From contig CAYWGR010000015.1 in NCBI GenBank assembly GCA_964458015.1, forward strand, positions 1-51,052: a stretch of 51,052 nucleotides of DNA. The letters are read 5' to 3'. This DNA comes from CAYWGR01 sp964458015 (GTDB taxonomy: Bacteria; Planctomycetota; Planctomycetia; Pirellulales; Thermoguttaceae). Positions 34,913-43,878 of the stretch are shown piece by piece. A program made the translations under genes and the position numbers. A model generated the notes under the pieces. That model was not told the origin of the DNA and did not search any database. It saw only the letters and a program-made list of their open reading frames with translations. Numbering within the stretch: the stretch's first letter is position 1; every line of letters begins with the position of its first letter.

Positions 34913-35827
34913 ATGGATTTCTTAGGCCGGAATATCGACCGAGCCGCCATCTGCCGGAACACCGCTTGGCTCACGTTCATGGTGATGTGGGTGGCTGTGT
35001 TGGAGGGTGTTTGGGGCGGCTTGGCCATTGCATCGCCTCTGGCGGGCGGAGATCCGCTTCAGGCCACTACCAGTGAAGCCGCACGGCACGATGCGGTGCA
35101 GTCGATTCCGCTTGAGAAGCTTTCGTCCAAGGATCGGGCCAAGGTCGGCAGCGTGCTGTCGAATATCAGCATCTTTCGCCGGATGCCGGTTCGGGTGGCC
35201 GATTGCGATCCCGATATGTATTTGTTCCTGCTGCGTCATCCCGACGTGGTGGTGAACATTTGGGAAATCATGAAGATCAGCCGGCTGCAACTACGGCAGT
35301 TGGACGACAATCTGTTTCAGATCAGCGAACCGGCCGGCGCATCGGTCAAGTTTCAATATGTGTATCAAAGCCACAATCTCCACATTCTTTACGGCGAAGG
35401 TTCGTATGATGGACCATTGATGAGCCGGTCCGTTACAGGTCGAGGCGTCTTGGTCCTGAAGAGCGGCTACGTTCGAGAAACGAACGGGCGTTATTACATT
35501 ACAAGCCGACTGGACAGCTTCATGGCAATCGAGCCGCTCGGCGCGGAGTTGATCGGTAAAACCGTTTCGCCTCTATTGGGCAAAACGGCCGACAACAACT
35601 TCGTTCAGACGATTGCGTTCGTAAGCAGTCTGTCGCGCACGGCGGAAGTGAACAGTCGGGGTGTCCAGCGATTGGCGACGCAGTTGATTCGCGTTCAGCC
35701 GGCTGTTCGCGCCCAATTTTCCGAAGTGGCCGGGACGGTGGAAGAAAAAACAGCGAAGACGGCCCATGCCTCGCAGCCGCGACGCGCTGATGTTGCTTCG
35801 CGCCCGGACGAAAAGACGGAACGCTAA
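34913..35827 (+). CDS. Exported protein of unknown function
   Basis: A protein of 304 residues. A hydrophobic segment at about 17-42 (TAWLTFMVMWVAVLEGVWGGLAIA split over two stretches) suggests a signal peptide or anchor. The middle is soluble (MPVRVADCDPDMYLFLLRHP, VVNIWEIMKISRLQLRQL, GRGVLVLKSGYVRETNG). The C-terminus is a charged, Ala/Arg-rich tail. A run of G precedes GATAGA before the ATG. Not recognised by name; the composition and regular secondary structure support a real envelope protein. Its stop overlaps the stop of the convergent GT4 gene by two bases. Confidence 0.6.
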   Translation: MDFLGRNIDRAAICRNTAWLTFMVMWVAVLEGVWGGLAIASPLAGGDPLQATTSEAARHDAVQSIPLEKLSSKDRAKVGSVLSNISIFRRMPVRVADCDPDMYLFLLRHPDVVVNIWEIMKISRLQLRQLDDNLFQISEPAGASVKFQYVYQSHNLHILYGEGSYDGPLMSRSVTGRGVLVLKSGYVRETNGRYYITSRLDSFMAIEPLGAELIGKTVSPLLGKTADNNFVQTIAFVSSLSRTAEVNSRGVQRLATQLIRVQPAVRAQFSEVAGTVEEKTAKTAHASQPRRADVASRPDEKTER

Positions 35828-36939
35828 GCGTTTTTTGGGACGGCGAGTTCCGAATAGATTGCAACGGTCTTTCGTGCGATGGAATCCCAAGACAAGTTGT
35901 CGCGGCAGTATTGCAGGGCATTTTTGCCCATCTGCTCGCGGAGAACATCGTCGGTCAGGATTCGTTCCAGGGCATCGGCCAACAGTTTCGGATCGCCCGG
36001 CTCGATCAGCAGGCCGGTAAGGCCGTCCATGACCACGTCGGGCAAAGCGCCGACGCGCGTGGCGATGACCGGCTTTCCAAAGGCATAGGCCAGCGGGATG
36101 ATGCCCGACTGACTGGCGGAAGTGTACGGCAAAACCGCCACGGCCGCATTGCGGAAGAAGTCGGGCAGTTCCTGATTCGCGATGAACCGGTTGGCGACCT
36201 CCAGCCGCGCCCCTGGCGTGATGTAAGGTTCGAAACGAGAGAAATCGCCGCAATCGCCTGCAATGACGATGCGATAATCCGGAATTCGATCGCGCAGCAA
36301 AGCCTCGGCTTGCAACAGAATCGGCAAACCTTTGTTGGGCCGGGCCGATCCGAAAAACAGGATCTTTTTCTCCTGTACTTTCGCCGGCGGGCCGTCTTGC
36401 TCCCAGCGTTTGGCGAATCCCAAGTCGCCATGCGGCAGAACGGCGATGTCGTCGGGCGTTTTGTCAGGATAACGCTCCAGGGCTTGTTTTTTCAGCAGTT
36501 CCCCATGAACGATGATTTTCCGCGCGCGTCGCACGCAGAAGTTTTGCATAAGATCTTGGTGAAAAGATTGGAACGAGGGAATGCCGGGATGCTGATAAGG
36601 ATCGTGAACGGTCATTACCAGCGGAATGCCTTGCAGGGAACGCCAGAAAGGGATAATCCAAGGGCTGGGATATTCTTGGAAATGGATGGCATTGTAATGC
36701 TGGTCGCGGATTTCACGGCATAATCGGGCATAGACCGCAAGATTCCTTGGATCGCGGACGCGATAGGGGCCGAACCGCTTGATGGTAATTCGCGGGTTCA
36801 GGGCTTCCAGCAGCGAAGGATCGCGGTTTTTCAGTGCGTATTGACCGCAATAAAAATCGACGTCGCAGTATTGCGCCAGTCCGTTGGCCAAGGCGACTGC
36901 ATAGTCGTAGCAGGCAAAGGCGATCATGCCGATTTTCAT
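35824..36939 (-). CDS. GT4-family glycosyltransferase (exopolysaccharide)
   Basis: A protein of 371 residues from ATG 36939 (MKIGMIAFACYDYAVALANG). The GT-B fold is shown by an N-terminal Rossmann half, a mid-protein KKILFFGSARPNKGLPILLQ start of the second domain, and the donor-binding block SQSGIIPLAYAFGKPVIATR with VGALPDVVMDGLTGLLIEPGDP. The EX7E-type first glutamate is replaced by Gln or Ser in the SASQSG region. It would add a sugar to a lipid-linked repeat unit at the cytoplasmic face. The ATG overlaps the ligase stop (ATGA). It is the last gene of the operon. Confidence 0.88.
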   Translation of the reverse strand: MKIGMIAFACYDYAVALANGLAQYCDVDFYCGQYALKNRDPSLLEALNPRITIKRFGPYRVRDPRNLAVYARLCREIRDQHYNAIHFQEYPSPWIIPFWRSLQGIPLVMTVHDPYQHPGIPSFQSFHQDLMQNFCVRRARKIIVHGELLKKQALERYPDKTPDDIAVLPHGDLGFAKRWEQDGPPAKVQEKKILFFGSARPNKGLPILLQAEALLRDRIPDYRIVIAGDCGDFSRFEPYITPGARLEVANRFIANQELPDFFRNAAVAVLPYTSASQSGIIPLAYAFGKPVIATRVGALPDVVMDGLTGLLIEPGDPKLLADALERILTDDVLREQMGKNALQYCRDNLSWDSIARKTVAIYSELAVPKNA

Positions 36940-38291
36940 GCTGGAAGCTCCGAGGCATCGGATTCGGCGGTTGCAAAGTCCTCGCTTGCCGTGGAGAAGG
37001 GGGATTCGGAGAGAAGTCCGATCTTGACCCAAAGGACGATGCACAGAAAGACGAAGATGGCGGCGTCTGCGGGCGGTGGTCCCGCAAATCTGGATTCTAG
37101 CAACATATTGGTCGCTAAAAAAATTAGCAAAGCCATGGCGAAAGCATCATCTATGTTGCGGTCTTCTTTACAGCGCCGGAAATAAGCATGTATTCCTAAA
37201 AGAATGACGGAAATGAAAAGGAGGACACCCGGCAATCCCAGATCGAGGGCCATATCGATATAGGCGGAATGTGCGTCGGTGATGTGCCAATCTTCGATGT
37301 CGCTGGCTTTTTGTTTTTGCTCGGGCGTCCAGAAGCCGCCATACCCGCGGCCGAGTAAAGGACGGTCCACGACTTGGCCGCCGAAATCTTTCCAAAGAAC
37401 GGTGCGTCCCGTCAAGGAAGTAATGGAGGCGTCTTCGTCTTCCACATGGTCTTTGCGATTGAGAAGAAGAGTCTGGGACACTTTGGATTCGTCGGCGAAC
37501 ATTAATGCGAACGAGAGCCCCATCGCCGCGATTAAGCCCAACGTTATCAACCGCAATAGCGGGATGCGGAAAGCTGCAATAACGGCCAACGCCGCGCACG
37601 TACTGCCGAAGGCGGTTCTGGAGCCTGTCAATACGAGGAACAAAAGGACGGCGGCGGCCATTCCGTAAAACAGCAGGCGGCCCCGGCGAGCATCGATTGC
37701 CAAGCAGGTGGCGCAAAGACACAGAGCGCCGCAGTTCCAGCCTTGGTTGTTGGGGTGGGTCGTGCCGCCGAAACGATAGCCGGACGTAAACGGCGTGAAT
37801 TTGTGCAACATCACGTCGGCAATTAGGCCGGATGCCAAACAGGCGAAGCCGCACAACAAGCCGAGCAGCATGATATCGCGGTAGGAAAAGCGATCCGCGA
37901 CCGCGAAGGCCGCCGCTAGGATCATGGCAAATATCGTCACCCGTTTGAGTACGAACAGACGATCATCCGCCCAAAGAACGCTGGCAAATAGCCAAGTAAG
38001 AAAGGCCAATAGCACCCAGCCGAACACTCCGTTGATATTCCAGCGATGCTTGTGCGGCATCAGAAGCCATGCCATGCCGCAGATGCCAAAACACAACTTG
38101 CCGATTAGAGTTATTGGGTTGCTTTCTTCCACAAGGTTCAAGGTTTCTGTTTCGCCGCCGCTTTGAATCGTGCGAATCAGTGCATCTGCCTCGGCAACGG
38201 CGACAATCGCGAACAAAAAGAGAATCATCCCCCAAGGTCGCGCCTGGTTCTTAGCCGGAGTCGATGCGTCGGATCGTTCGACGGATCTCAT
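36936..38291 (-). CDS. O-antigen ligase/polymerase family membrane protein
   Basis: A protein of 451 residues from ATG 38291 (MRSVERSDASTPAKN). About eleven hydrophobic segments. The Wzy_C-type periplasmic loop is visible: TGRTVLWKDFGGQVVDRPLLGRGYGGFW, then HITDAHSAYIDMALDLGLPGVLL, where the His and the surrounding pattern are typical of O-antigen ligases and polymerases. It would join or polymerise undecaprenyl-linked repeat units outside the membrane. Both ends are coupled by ATGA overlaps to the flippase and GT4 genes. Ligase and polymerase cannot be distinguished by sequence alone. Confidence 0.82.
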   Translation of the reverse strand: MRSVERSDASTPAKNQARPWGMILFLFAIVAVAEADALIRTIQSGGETETLNLVEESNPITLIGKLCFGICGMAWLLMPHKHRWNINGVFGWVLLAFLTWLFASVLWADDRLFVLKRVTIFAMILAAAFAVADRFSYRDIMLLGLLCGFACLASGLIADVMLHKFTPFTSGYRFGGTTHPNNQGWNCGALCLCATCLAIDARRGRLLFYGMAAAVLLFLVLTGSRTAFGSTCAALAVIAAFRIPLLRLITLGLIAAMGLSFALMFADESKVSQTLLLNRKDHVEDEDASITSLTGRTVLWKDFGGQVVDRPLLGRGYGGFWTPEQKQKASDIEDWHITDAHSAYIDMALDLGLPGVLLFISVILLGIHAYFRRCKEDRNIDDAFAMALLIFLATNMLLESRFAGPPPADAAIFVFLCIVLWVKIGLLSESPFSTASEDFATAESDASELPA

Positions 38292-39574
38292 GCTGCGGGG
38301 CTCCGGACCGGGGTGCAATACGACAGAAACACGAAGTATTTCGCAGCGAGGATGGCGGCGTTGGTCAATAGAATGCTTAGCGCGGCTCCATAAGCTCCCC
38401 AAAGCGGAATCAGCACCGGCGCGGCAATCGCCAAAAGCACTAATGCAACCGCATTGATGATGAAATCGACGTCGGCGCGTTCCAAGGCCAGTAATCCGCG
38501 CGAAATGGGGAATGTCGTGGCCAGTACGGCCGTGTTGACCGACATCGCGGCTACCGTCAAACCGTTGCCGGCATACTGTTTTCCATAAAGCAAAACGAGC
38601 AGCCAATCGCCGAACACCATGAGGAACACGGAGAAGAGCATGACCAATGCGCAAAACGAAGCGCTGGCGCGCAATACAAAACGATGGAGCGCGGCATTGC
38701 CGCCGTCGTTGTGGCAGTGGACGATTTGCGGGCCGAGATAGTTTTGAACGCCCAGCAGAGCCGGATTCCCCATCGCGACCAATCCAAGGCAAGCGCCCCA
38801 GATGCCGACGGCCTGCGGCCCGTGATAGCCGGTGAGAATCCAAGGGCAGATATTCATGCCGAGATCCCATAGGATGCCGCCGGCGAAGACCCACTTTCCG
38901 AATGTCCAGTTACGAACGAAATCGGCCCTGGTTCGACCGGCATGAACGAGGAAGTCGTGTCGATGCAGGAAAAGCCAACCGACGGCACTTACGCCGCAGG
39001 CCGCGCCGATGATCCAATAGACTCGTTCGACGGTGAGCAACTCAAGCCAAGCGAGCAGCAGCAGGCCGCCCACCTGTATGACGGCCGTAACGCTGTCGAG
39101 AACCAGGGCGGTTTTCATCTTCAAGGCGGCGAAGCATAGCCGGCGAACGTAATTGCGCAGCATGAGAAACGCCAGCACCGCGGCCAGCACGAATAGCACC
39201 GGCGCCAAGTTTGCGGGGCCGATGCCCGTGGACAAAACTCCGCCGGCCACCAATAAACCCACGCAACCCAAAAGGGACAGAAGAAACTGGTGGACCAGCG
39301 TGCTGCCGTTGTAACCGGCATGATCGTCGCCTCGGAGCCGTGGGCTGAAAACCATGTAGGGCGTTGCGATCAGCATGTCTTGGACGGACGTGAGCAACAG
39401 CACGACGCTTAGGCCCAGCGTGTACAGGCCGAATTCGTCCTTGGTGCAGCATCGGCCGATGATGATGCCGGCCGAGAAATTGGTGATGCTGGCTACGGCT
39501 TGATCCGTCAAGGCAACCGTGCCTCGGCGTGCCGCCGCGTTTCGATTTCGCAAAAAGGCCAACATTGCTTTCAT
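38288..39574 (-). CDS. Wzx-like polysaccharide flippase (MOP superfamily)
   Basis: A protein of 428 residues with twelve or so hydrophobic segments, the usual MOP flippase layout. It starts MKAMLAFLRNRNAAARRG. TDQAVASITNFSAGIIIGRC and KDEFGLYTLGLSVVLLLTS match the first helices of Wzx/RfbX proteins, and the paired layout repeats in the second half (ALERADVDFIINAVALVLLA). It would flip the lipid-linked repeat unit to the outer face. It follows the sugar transferase after a 332-base gap that holds a MITE-like element, and couples to the ligase by ATGA. Confidence 0.82.
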   Translation of the reverse strand: MKAMLAFLRNRNAAARRGTVALTDQAVASITNFSAGIIIGRCCTKDEFGLYTLGLSVVLLLTSVQDMLIATPYMVFSPRLRGDDHAGYNGSTLVHQFLLSLLGCVGLLVAGGVLSTGIGPANLAPVLFVLAAVLAFLMLRNYVRRLCFAALKMKTALVLDSVTAVIQVGGLLLLAWLELLTVERVYWIIGAACGVSAVGWLFLHRHDFLVHAGRTRADFVRNWTFGKWVFAGGILWDLGMNICPWILTGYHGPQAVGIWGACLGLVAMGNPALLGVQNYLGPQIVHCHNDGGNAALHRFVLRASASFCALVMLFSVFLMVFGDWLLVLLYGKQYAGNGLTVAAMSVNTAVLATTFPISRGLLALERADVDFIINAVALVLLAIAAPVLIPLWGAYGAALSILLTNAAILAAKYFVFLSYCTPVRSPAA

Positions 39575-39668
39575 GGGAATCGTTGCTTTTCAACGTCCTA
39601 TCATGTTATCCGTCGTCCTACTTTGCGAAGAAAAGAATCCGCGACGAGGCGCGAAATCTTTCGCTTTG

Positions 39669-39832
39669 CTAGTGTAGTGATTCACGCTGTTGGGGTTTTA
39701 TTCAGTGAGTGCCACTGGCTCTGCCAGTGTGGGATTCCGCGTGATTCCATACGGCGGCCAGCACTGGCAAAGCCAGTGGCACTCAATAAGCGGCTTATAA
39801 TACGATCCCATAATTATGAATCACTACACTAG
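39669..39832. mobile_element. MITE-like element with nested inverted repeats
   Basis: A 164-base element bounded by perfect 16-bp terminal inverted repeats CTAGTGTAGTGATTCA (39669-39684) and TGAATCACTACACTAG (39817-39832). Inside is a second perfect 15-bp pair, TGAGTGCCACTGGCT (39706-39720) and its complement (39771-39785), with further CACTGGC/GCCAGTG pairing. It encodes no protein. It splits the exopolysaccharide operon between the flippase and sugar transferase genes. Apart from it, the 332-base gap 39575-39906 shows nothing. A target-site duplication is not obvious. Confidence 0.7.
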
Positions 39833-39906
39833 GATGATGGGCAAGGTTTTCCGAAAAAGTTTGAAAAGCTCGGATGGCACTTGTCCCGACGTTCATAAAT
39901 TAAAGC

Positions 39907-41001
39907 TTAGCACCCTCTGCGGAAGAGGAGCGCCGGAAGAGTCAAGATAAGGAGTTTCAGGTCCGCCCATAATGGGAATCGTGAACGAATATACCGGACG
40001 TCCATCCGGATCCATTCGGCAAACGACACGCGCGACCTGCCCGCGACCTGCCAGATGCAGGTCAGGCCGGGCGTAACTTCGAGGCGACGGCGGTGCCATG
40101 TTTCATATTTGGCCACCTCGTCATAAAGCGGAGGACGTGGCCCAACCAGCGACATATCGCCGCGCAGCACATTCCAAAGCTGCGGCAGTTCGTCGATGCT
40201 GGAAGCACGGAGAAAACGTCCGACGGCCGTGATGCGAGGATCGTTTTTGATCTTGAACGCTGGGCCATCTTGTTCGTTGAGCGTTATTAGATGTCGTTTG
40301 CGGGCCTCGGCATCGACGACCATCGAACGAAACTTAATCAAGATAAACGGCTTGCCTCCCAGACCGACGCGCTTCTGGCGAAAAAACACGGGGCCATGCG
40401 ACGTGGCCTTGATTGCCAAGGCGGTCAAAGCGAACAAGGGGGCGAGCATGAACAGCCCGAACGAAGAGCCCGCCACGTCGATGAACCGCTTCCAAAACGG
40501 AATCGGGCGGAGGAAAAGCCGTTCGAGAGGCTGCGTGGCGTGTCCGCCGGGAACGGAGTCATCTTCATCATTCTCGTCTAAGATGCCTTCGGCGGGCCAT
40601 TCCATGGGATAGCAATACACTTCACAAGCGGGCAAGGGCAAGCCGGCCGGTATGCATAAACAGGTTTCGTTGACCACGTTCCAAGCATTGGAAGCCGAAG
40701 TGGCCGGCAAAACGACGCCGATCTTGCGCGGCGTCAACAATCCGACGTCATCGGTCAATCGCAATCGGCGTTGCAGAAAAATCGCCAGATGGGCAAGCGT
40801 TTCCGAGTCGGGCACGCTGTTGCCGACGGTGAACGTAACGAGCGAGAAAAGCTCGCCTGTCCGATCGCTACGCGCGCGTTCGCGTTGGATCACGCGATCG
40901 ATCTGCAAGGGCGAAAGCAAATCGGCCAATGCCGACGATGCTCGGCGCTGGACCGTTGCTCGGCCGCGACGGATGATTTTTGTAAGAATCGAAGGCATCA
41001 T
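39907..41001 (-). CDS. Exopolysaccharide sugar transferase (polyprenyl-phosphate phosphoglycosyltransferase) with N-terminal degenerate GGDEF-like domain
   Basis: A protein of 364 residues from ATG 41001 (MMPSILTKIIRRG). Residues about 165-364 are a bacterial sugar transferase: KRFIDVAGSSFGLFMLAPLF re-entrant membrane helix, GPVFFRQKRVGLGGKPF, the catalytic SIDELPQLWNVLRGDMSLVG and PRPPLYDEVAKYE, then TPGLTCIWQVAGRS. It starts a repeat unit by moving a sugar-1-phosphate to undecaprenyl phosphate. Residues about 30-130 (RERARSDRTGELFSLVTFTV, RLRLTDDVGLLTPRKIGVVL) follow a diguanylate-cyclase-like pattern but lack GGDEF. Usual WbaP-type N-terminal helices are missing. The ATG overlaps the Wzz stop. 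Confidence 0.87.
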   Translation of the reverse strand: MMPSILTKIIRRGRATVQRRASSALADLLSPLQIDRVIQRERARSDRTGELFSLVTFTVGNSVPDSETLAHLAIFLQRRLRLTDDVGLLTPRKIGVVLPATSASNAWNVVNETCLCIPAGLPLPACEVYCYPMEWPAEGILDENDEDDSVPGGHATQPLERLFLRPIPFWKRFIDVAGSSFGLFMLAPLFALTALAIKATSHGPVFFRQKRVGLGGKPFILIKFRSMVVDAEARKRHLITLNEQDGPAFKIKNDPRITAVGRFLRASSIDELPQLWNVLRGDMSLVGPRPPLYDEVAKYETWHRRRLEVTPGLTCIWQVAGRSRVSFAEWIRMDVRYIRSRFPLWADLKLLILTLPALLFRRGC

Positions 41002-42599
41002 CGCGGGACTCTCCTGCGGCGAGCAGCCGTTTCCTCGGGTGAAAGGCCTGGGATCGAGGCTAGTTTCGGAGGCATTGTTTGTTTGGGACGATCGGCGATT
41101 GGTTGCGATTGAAGCTGATCCAATCCAAGAGGCAACGCCAAGCCGCCGAACAGTCCGGCACAAATCCCCAGCAACAGATTGACCATTTTGCGCGGACGGA
41201 TCGGTTTCGGCTCGAAGCTGGCAGGCTGCACGATGCCGACGTTCGACATGCGCTGCGCTTCCAATTGCTGGTCGATTCTGGCTTGTTCGAGATTGTTCGA
41301 GTATTTGCGATAGTCGGCGTCGAGCAGATCGACCTCGCGTTGGAGCGAGGCAACCCGCAGTTCATTTTCGTTGAGCGTCGTCAGGTCTTTCCGAACACCG
41401 TCGAGTTGGGTCAACAACCGCTTGGCATGCGCTTCCAAGGAGGCCAAACCCGGTTCTTCGGCCAAGAGCGACACTTGGGCTTGGTGATACAATCGGCCGG
41501 GCTCCTTGGTCACTTGTTTTCGCTCGCGTTCTTCGCGGCCGAGGATTTCGCGGGCGGTGGCCACTTGATCGCGAATCTGCCGCATTTTCGGATGATCGTC
41601 CGCGTATTTCGCTTGAGCTTCTTTTTCGCGGACCTGAAGTGCATAGAACTGCTCGCGCATCCGGTCGGTGCCGTCGTTGGCATGGCCGGACGTTTCGGTC
41701 GTTACTTGCGTTTCCGGCAAAGAAGTCGTTTTTTCGCGTAAATTATTCACCCGGGCTTGGGCAGAAACGCGCGATGCTTCGGTCGAAAGCAATTCGTCCT
41801 CGAGGCGGCCGATCCTGGTGACCAATAGCTGGCGTTGGGCGTTGGGCGAGGCCAGGCCGGTCTTGTTCTTCAATTCACTTAATTCCGATTCCTTGCGAGT
41901 AAGCTCGTTGTGCAGCCGTTTGGTTTGCGCGGTTAGGAATTCATGCGAGCCTTGCGTTCGATTCAATCGCACATGCTCATCGAGATAGGCGTCGATCAGT
42001 TTGGCCAAGATGGCCTGGCACTGGGCGGGCGATGAGCCCTCGTAGGTGATGTCGATGACGTTCGACTTTTTGACGGCCTCGACCTTGACTTTCTTGGTCA
42101 AGCGAAGGATAGCGCGTTCGCGGTCGTCCAGGCTCGCGCTGGAACTGAATTGGGCGAGGAAATTTTTGCCTTCCGCGATATACTGTCCTATGCCTGTGCT
42201 TGCTTGCTGCACGTTGTCCGCGGTTTCGGAGTCCTTTGCGGTAGGAGGCGTGAGTTGGCCTTTCAGGATGGCTTCGGGCCCCAAGCTATCGACGACTTTT
42301 TCGAACAAGATTCGGCTTTGAAGGATTTCGACGACCGAATTGATTTCATTCTCACGCGAGGAAGGCACCGTGACGGTTGTGTTTTGGCCCAAGGTGGCCG
42401 TGGGATCCAGTGTTGCGTTTTCGCGCCCTAAACGCAGAAAAAGCTTGCCTTCGGAGCGATACTCGCTGGGGGTGAGCAGCGTATACAGTAAGGCGCCGGT
42501 TACGACGATGCCGAAGAACCAAGCGGATTTTTGCTTGTGCCTTTGCAGGGAACGAAAGATGTCGTGGAACGTGTTTCCTGTGACGGTGCGGCTTAACAT
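40998..42599 (-). CDS. Wzz/GumC-type polysaccharide co-polymerase
   Basis: A protein of 533 residues. Membrane helix 1 lies at about 25-45 (KSAWFFGIVVTGALLYTLL), then the Wzz domain (YRSEGKLFLRLGRENATLDP). A long coiled coil covers about 215-450 (RLHNELTRKESELSELKNKT). A second membrane helix lies at about 480-500 (MVNLLLGICAGLFGGLALPL), preceded by the proline-rich EPKPIRPRK typical of the family. There is no C-terminal tyrosine kinase domain. It controls chain length and links synthesis to export. It is the first gene of the operon; no Wza or kinase is found here. Confidence 0.87.
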   Translation of the reverse strand: MLSRTVTGNTFHDIFRSLQRHKQKSAWFFGIVVTGALLYTLLTPSEYRSEGKLFLRLGRENATLDPTATLGQNTTVTVPSSRENEINSVVEILQSRILFEKVVDSLGPEAILKGQLTPPTAKDSETADNVQQASTGIGQYIAEGKNFLAQFSSSASLDDRERAILRLTKKVKVEAVKKSNVIDITYEGSSPAQCQAILAKLIDAYLDEHVRLNRTQGSHEFLTAQTKRLHNELTRKESELSELKNKTGLASPNAQRQLLVTRIGRLEDELLSTEASRVSAQARVNNLREKTTSLPETQVTTETSGHANDGTDRMREQFYALQVREKEAQAKYADDHPKMRQIRDQVATAREILGREERERKQVTKEPGRLYHQAQVSLLAEEPGLASLEAHAKRLLTQLDGVRKDLTTLNENELRVASLQREVDLLDADYRKYSNNLEQARIDQQLEAQRMSNVGIVQPASFEPKPIRPRKMVNLLLGICAGLFGGLALPLGLDQLQSQPIADRPKQTMPPKLASIPGLSPEETAARRRRVPR

Positions 42600-42895
42600 G
42601 GTTCGCGTTCCTTAACTTGCTTTTCCGATTTTACCGATGACGGTCGGCGGCATGATGGAACAAATAAGTCAGAGAATCCTGAGATTATTCCGGCTCATTC
42701 GAGCACCAATGCTCGATTGCCTCGGTTTGGTTTCAAAGAACAGAGATAGAAAAACTTGCCTATGCGATACAGAACGTTTATTGTAATTGCTTTAGAAAAA
42801 ATACGCAAATTAGTGCGGATGGGTATTTGCGACAAAGAGGGGGGAGTGCGGTAAATACGGTTTTGTCGTTTTTGCACGTCTTTTGAGATGAAAAC

Positions 42896-43855
42896 ATGAG
42901 AATCGGGCAAGTTCGCCTCGCACATCCGATCACACTCGCCCCTCTTGAGGAGCATAGCAACCCTTGTTTCCGGGCGATGATGAAACAATTTGGGGCAAGC
43001 TTGGTATGCAGCGAACGGGTGGATGCCGCGCATGTTGTTCGCGGTGAACGCCGCGCGTTGCGCTTGCTGACTACTTCGCCGGGCGAAGCACCCAGGGCGG
43101 GGCAGCTAAGCGGCGGTGATCCGATGGTCATGGCCGAGGCGGCAAGAGTCGTCGAGCAACTCGGGTTCGACATTGTCGATCTGAATTTTGATTGTCCCGT
43201 GCGGCGATTGGCCGATCGCGGCGAAGGCGGCGCACTTTTGGCCGATCCCCCGGCCATTGGGCGGATCGTCGAAGCCGTGGTGCGTGCCGTATCTATTCCG
43301 GTCAGCATCAAAATCCGCAGCGGCCCGGACCAGGAGCATGAGACGGCTGTCGCAGTTGCCCTATGTGCCGAAGCGGTTGGATGTGCAGCGGTGAGCGTTC
43401 ATGCCAGAAGCGTTGCACAGGGCTATGTAGGCGAGGCCGATTGGTCGGTTGTTGCCCGGGTCAAGCAGGCGGTGGCAATACCCGTGATCGGTAGCGGAAG
43501 CATTCGCACGGCCTCCGACGCGATTCGATTTCTGCGGCAAAGCGGAGCCGATGCGGTGGCCATCGGTCGGGGCTGTTTGGGCAATCCTTGGATTTTTCAA
43601 CAGGCGAAGGCGCTCTATTCAACGGGGCGCGAGACGCCGTCGCCGACGACGCGCGAACGGGTGCGTGCCATGCTTCAGTTGGCGGAAGACGAGTTTCGGT
43701 TCTACGGAGCATCGCTTGGCATTCGTCGATTGCCTCGCACAAGCTGCTATTTTGCCAAGTATTTGCCGGACTTTCACGATTTTCGCGAGTCTGTCAGGGG
43801 AGTCCGCAATATGGTACAATTTCGGCAATTGGTGCGAGATTTGTGGGGACGATGA
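42896..43855 (+). CDS. dus: tRNA-dihydrouridine synthase
   Basis: A protein of 319 residues in a FMN TIM-barrel of the Dus family. Start MRIGQVRLAHPITLAPLEEHSN. Landmarks: VDLNFDCPVRRLADRGEGGAL, with catalytic C100 (usually NMGCP); SIKIRSGPDQEHE with the FMN/tRNA lysine; SVHARSVAQGYVGEADW with the conserved His; and PVIGSGSIRTASDAI and VAIGRGCLGNPWIF phosphate-binding loops. It reduces uridines in tRNA D-loops using NADPH. The subfamily is closest to DusB-like proteins. The divergent gap to the Wzz gene is 296 bases and contains a TCGAGCA/TGCTCGA hairpin at 42699-42716. Confidence 0.92.
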   Translation: MRIGQVRLAHPITLAPLEEHSNPCFRAMMKQFGASLVCSERVDAAHVVRGERRALRLLTTSPGEAPRAGQLSGGDPMVMAEAARVVEQLGFDIVDLNFDCPVRRLADRGEGGALLADPPAIGRIVEAVVRAVSIPVSIKIRSGPDQEHETAVAVALCAEAVGCAAVSVHARSVAQGYVGEADWSVVARVKQAVAIPVIGSGSIRTASDAIRFLRQSGADAVAIGRGCLGNPWIFQQAKALYSTGRETPSPTTRERVRAMLQLAEDEFRFYGASLGIRRLPRTSCYFAKYLPDFHDFRESVRGVRNMVQFRQLVRDLWGR

Positions 43856-43878
43856 TCAACAACTTTTGGAGGAATCCC

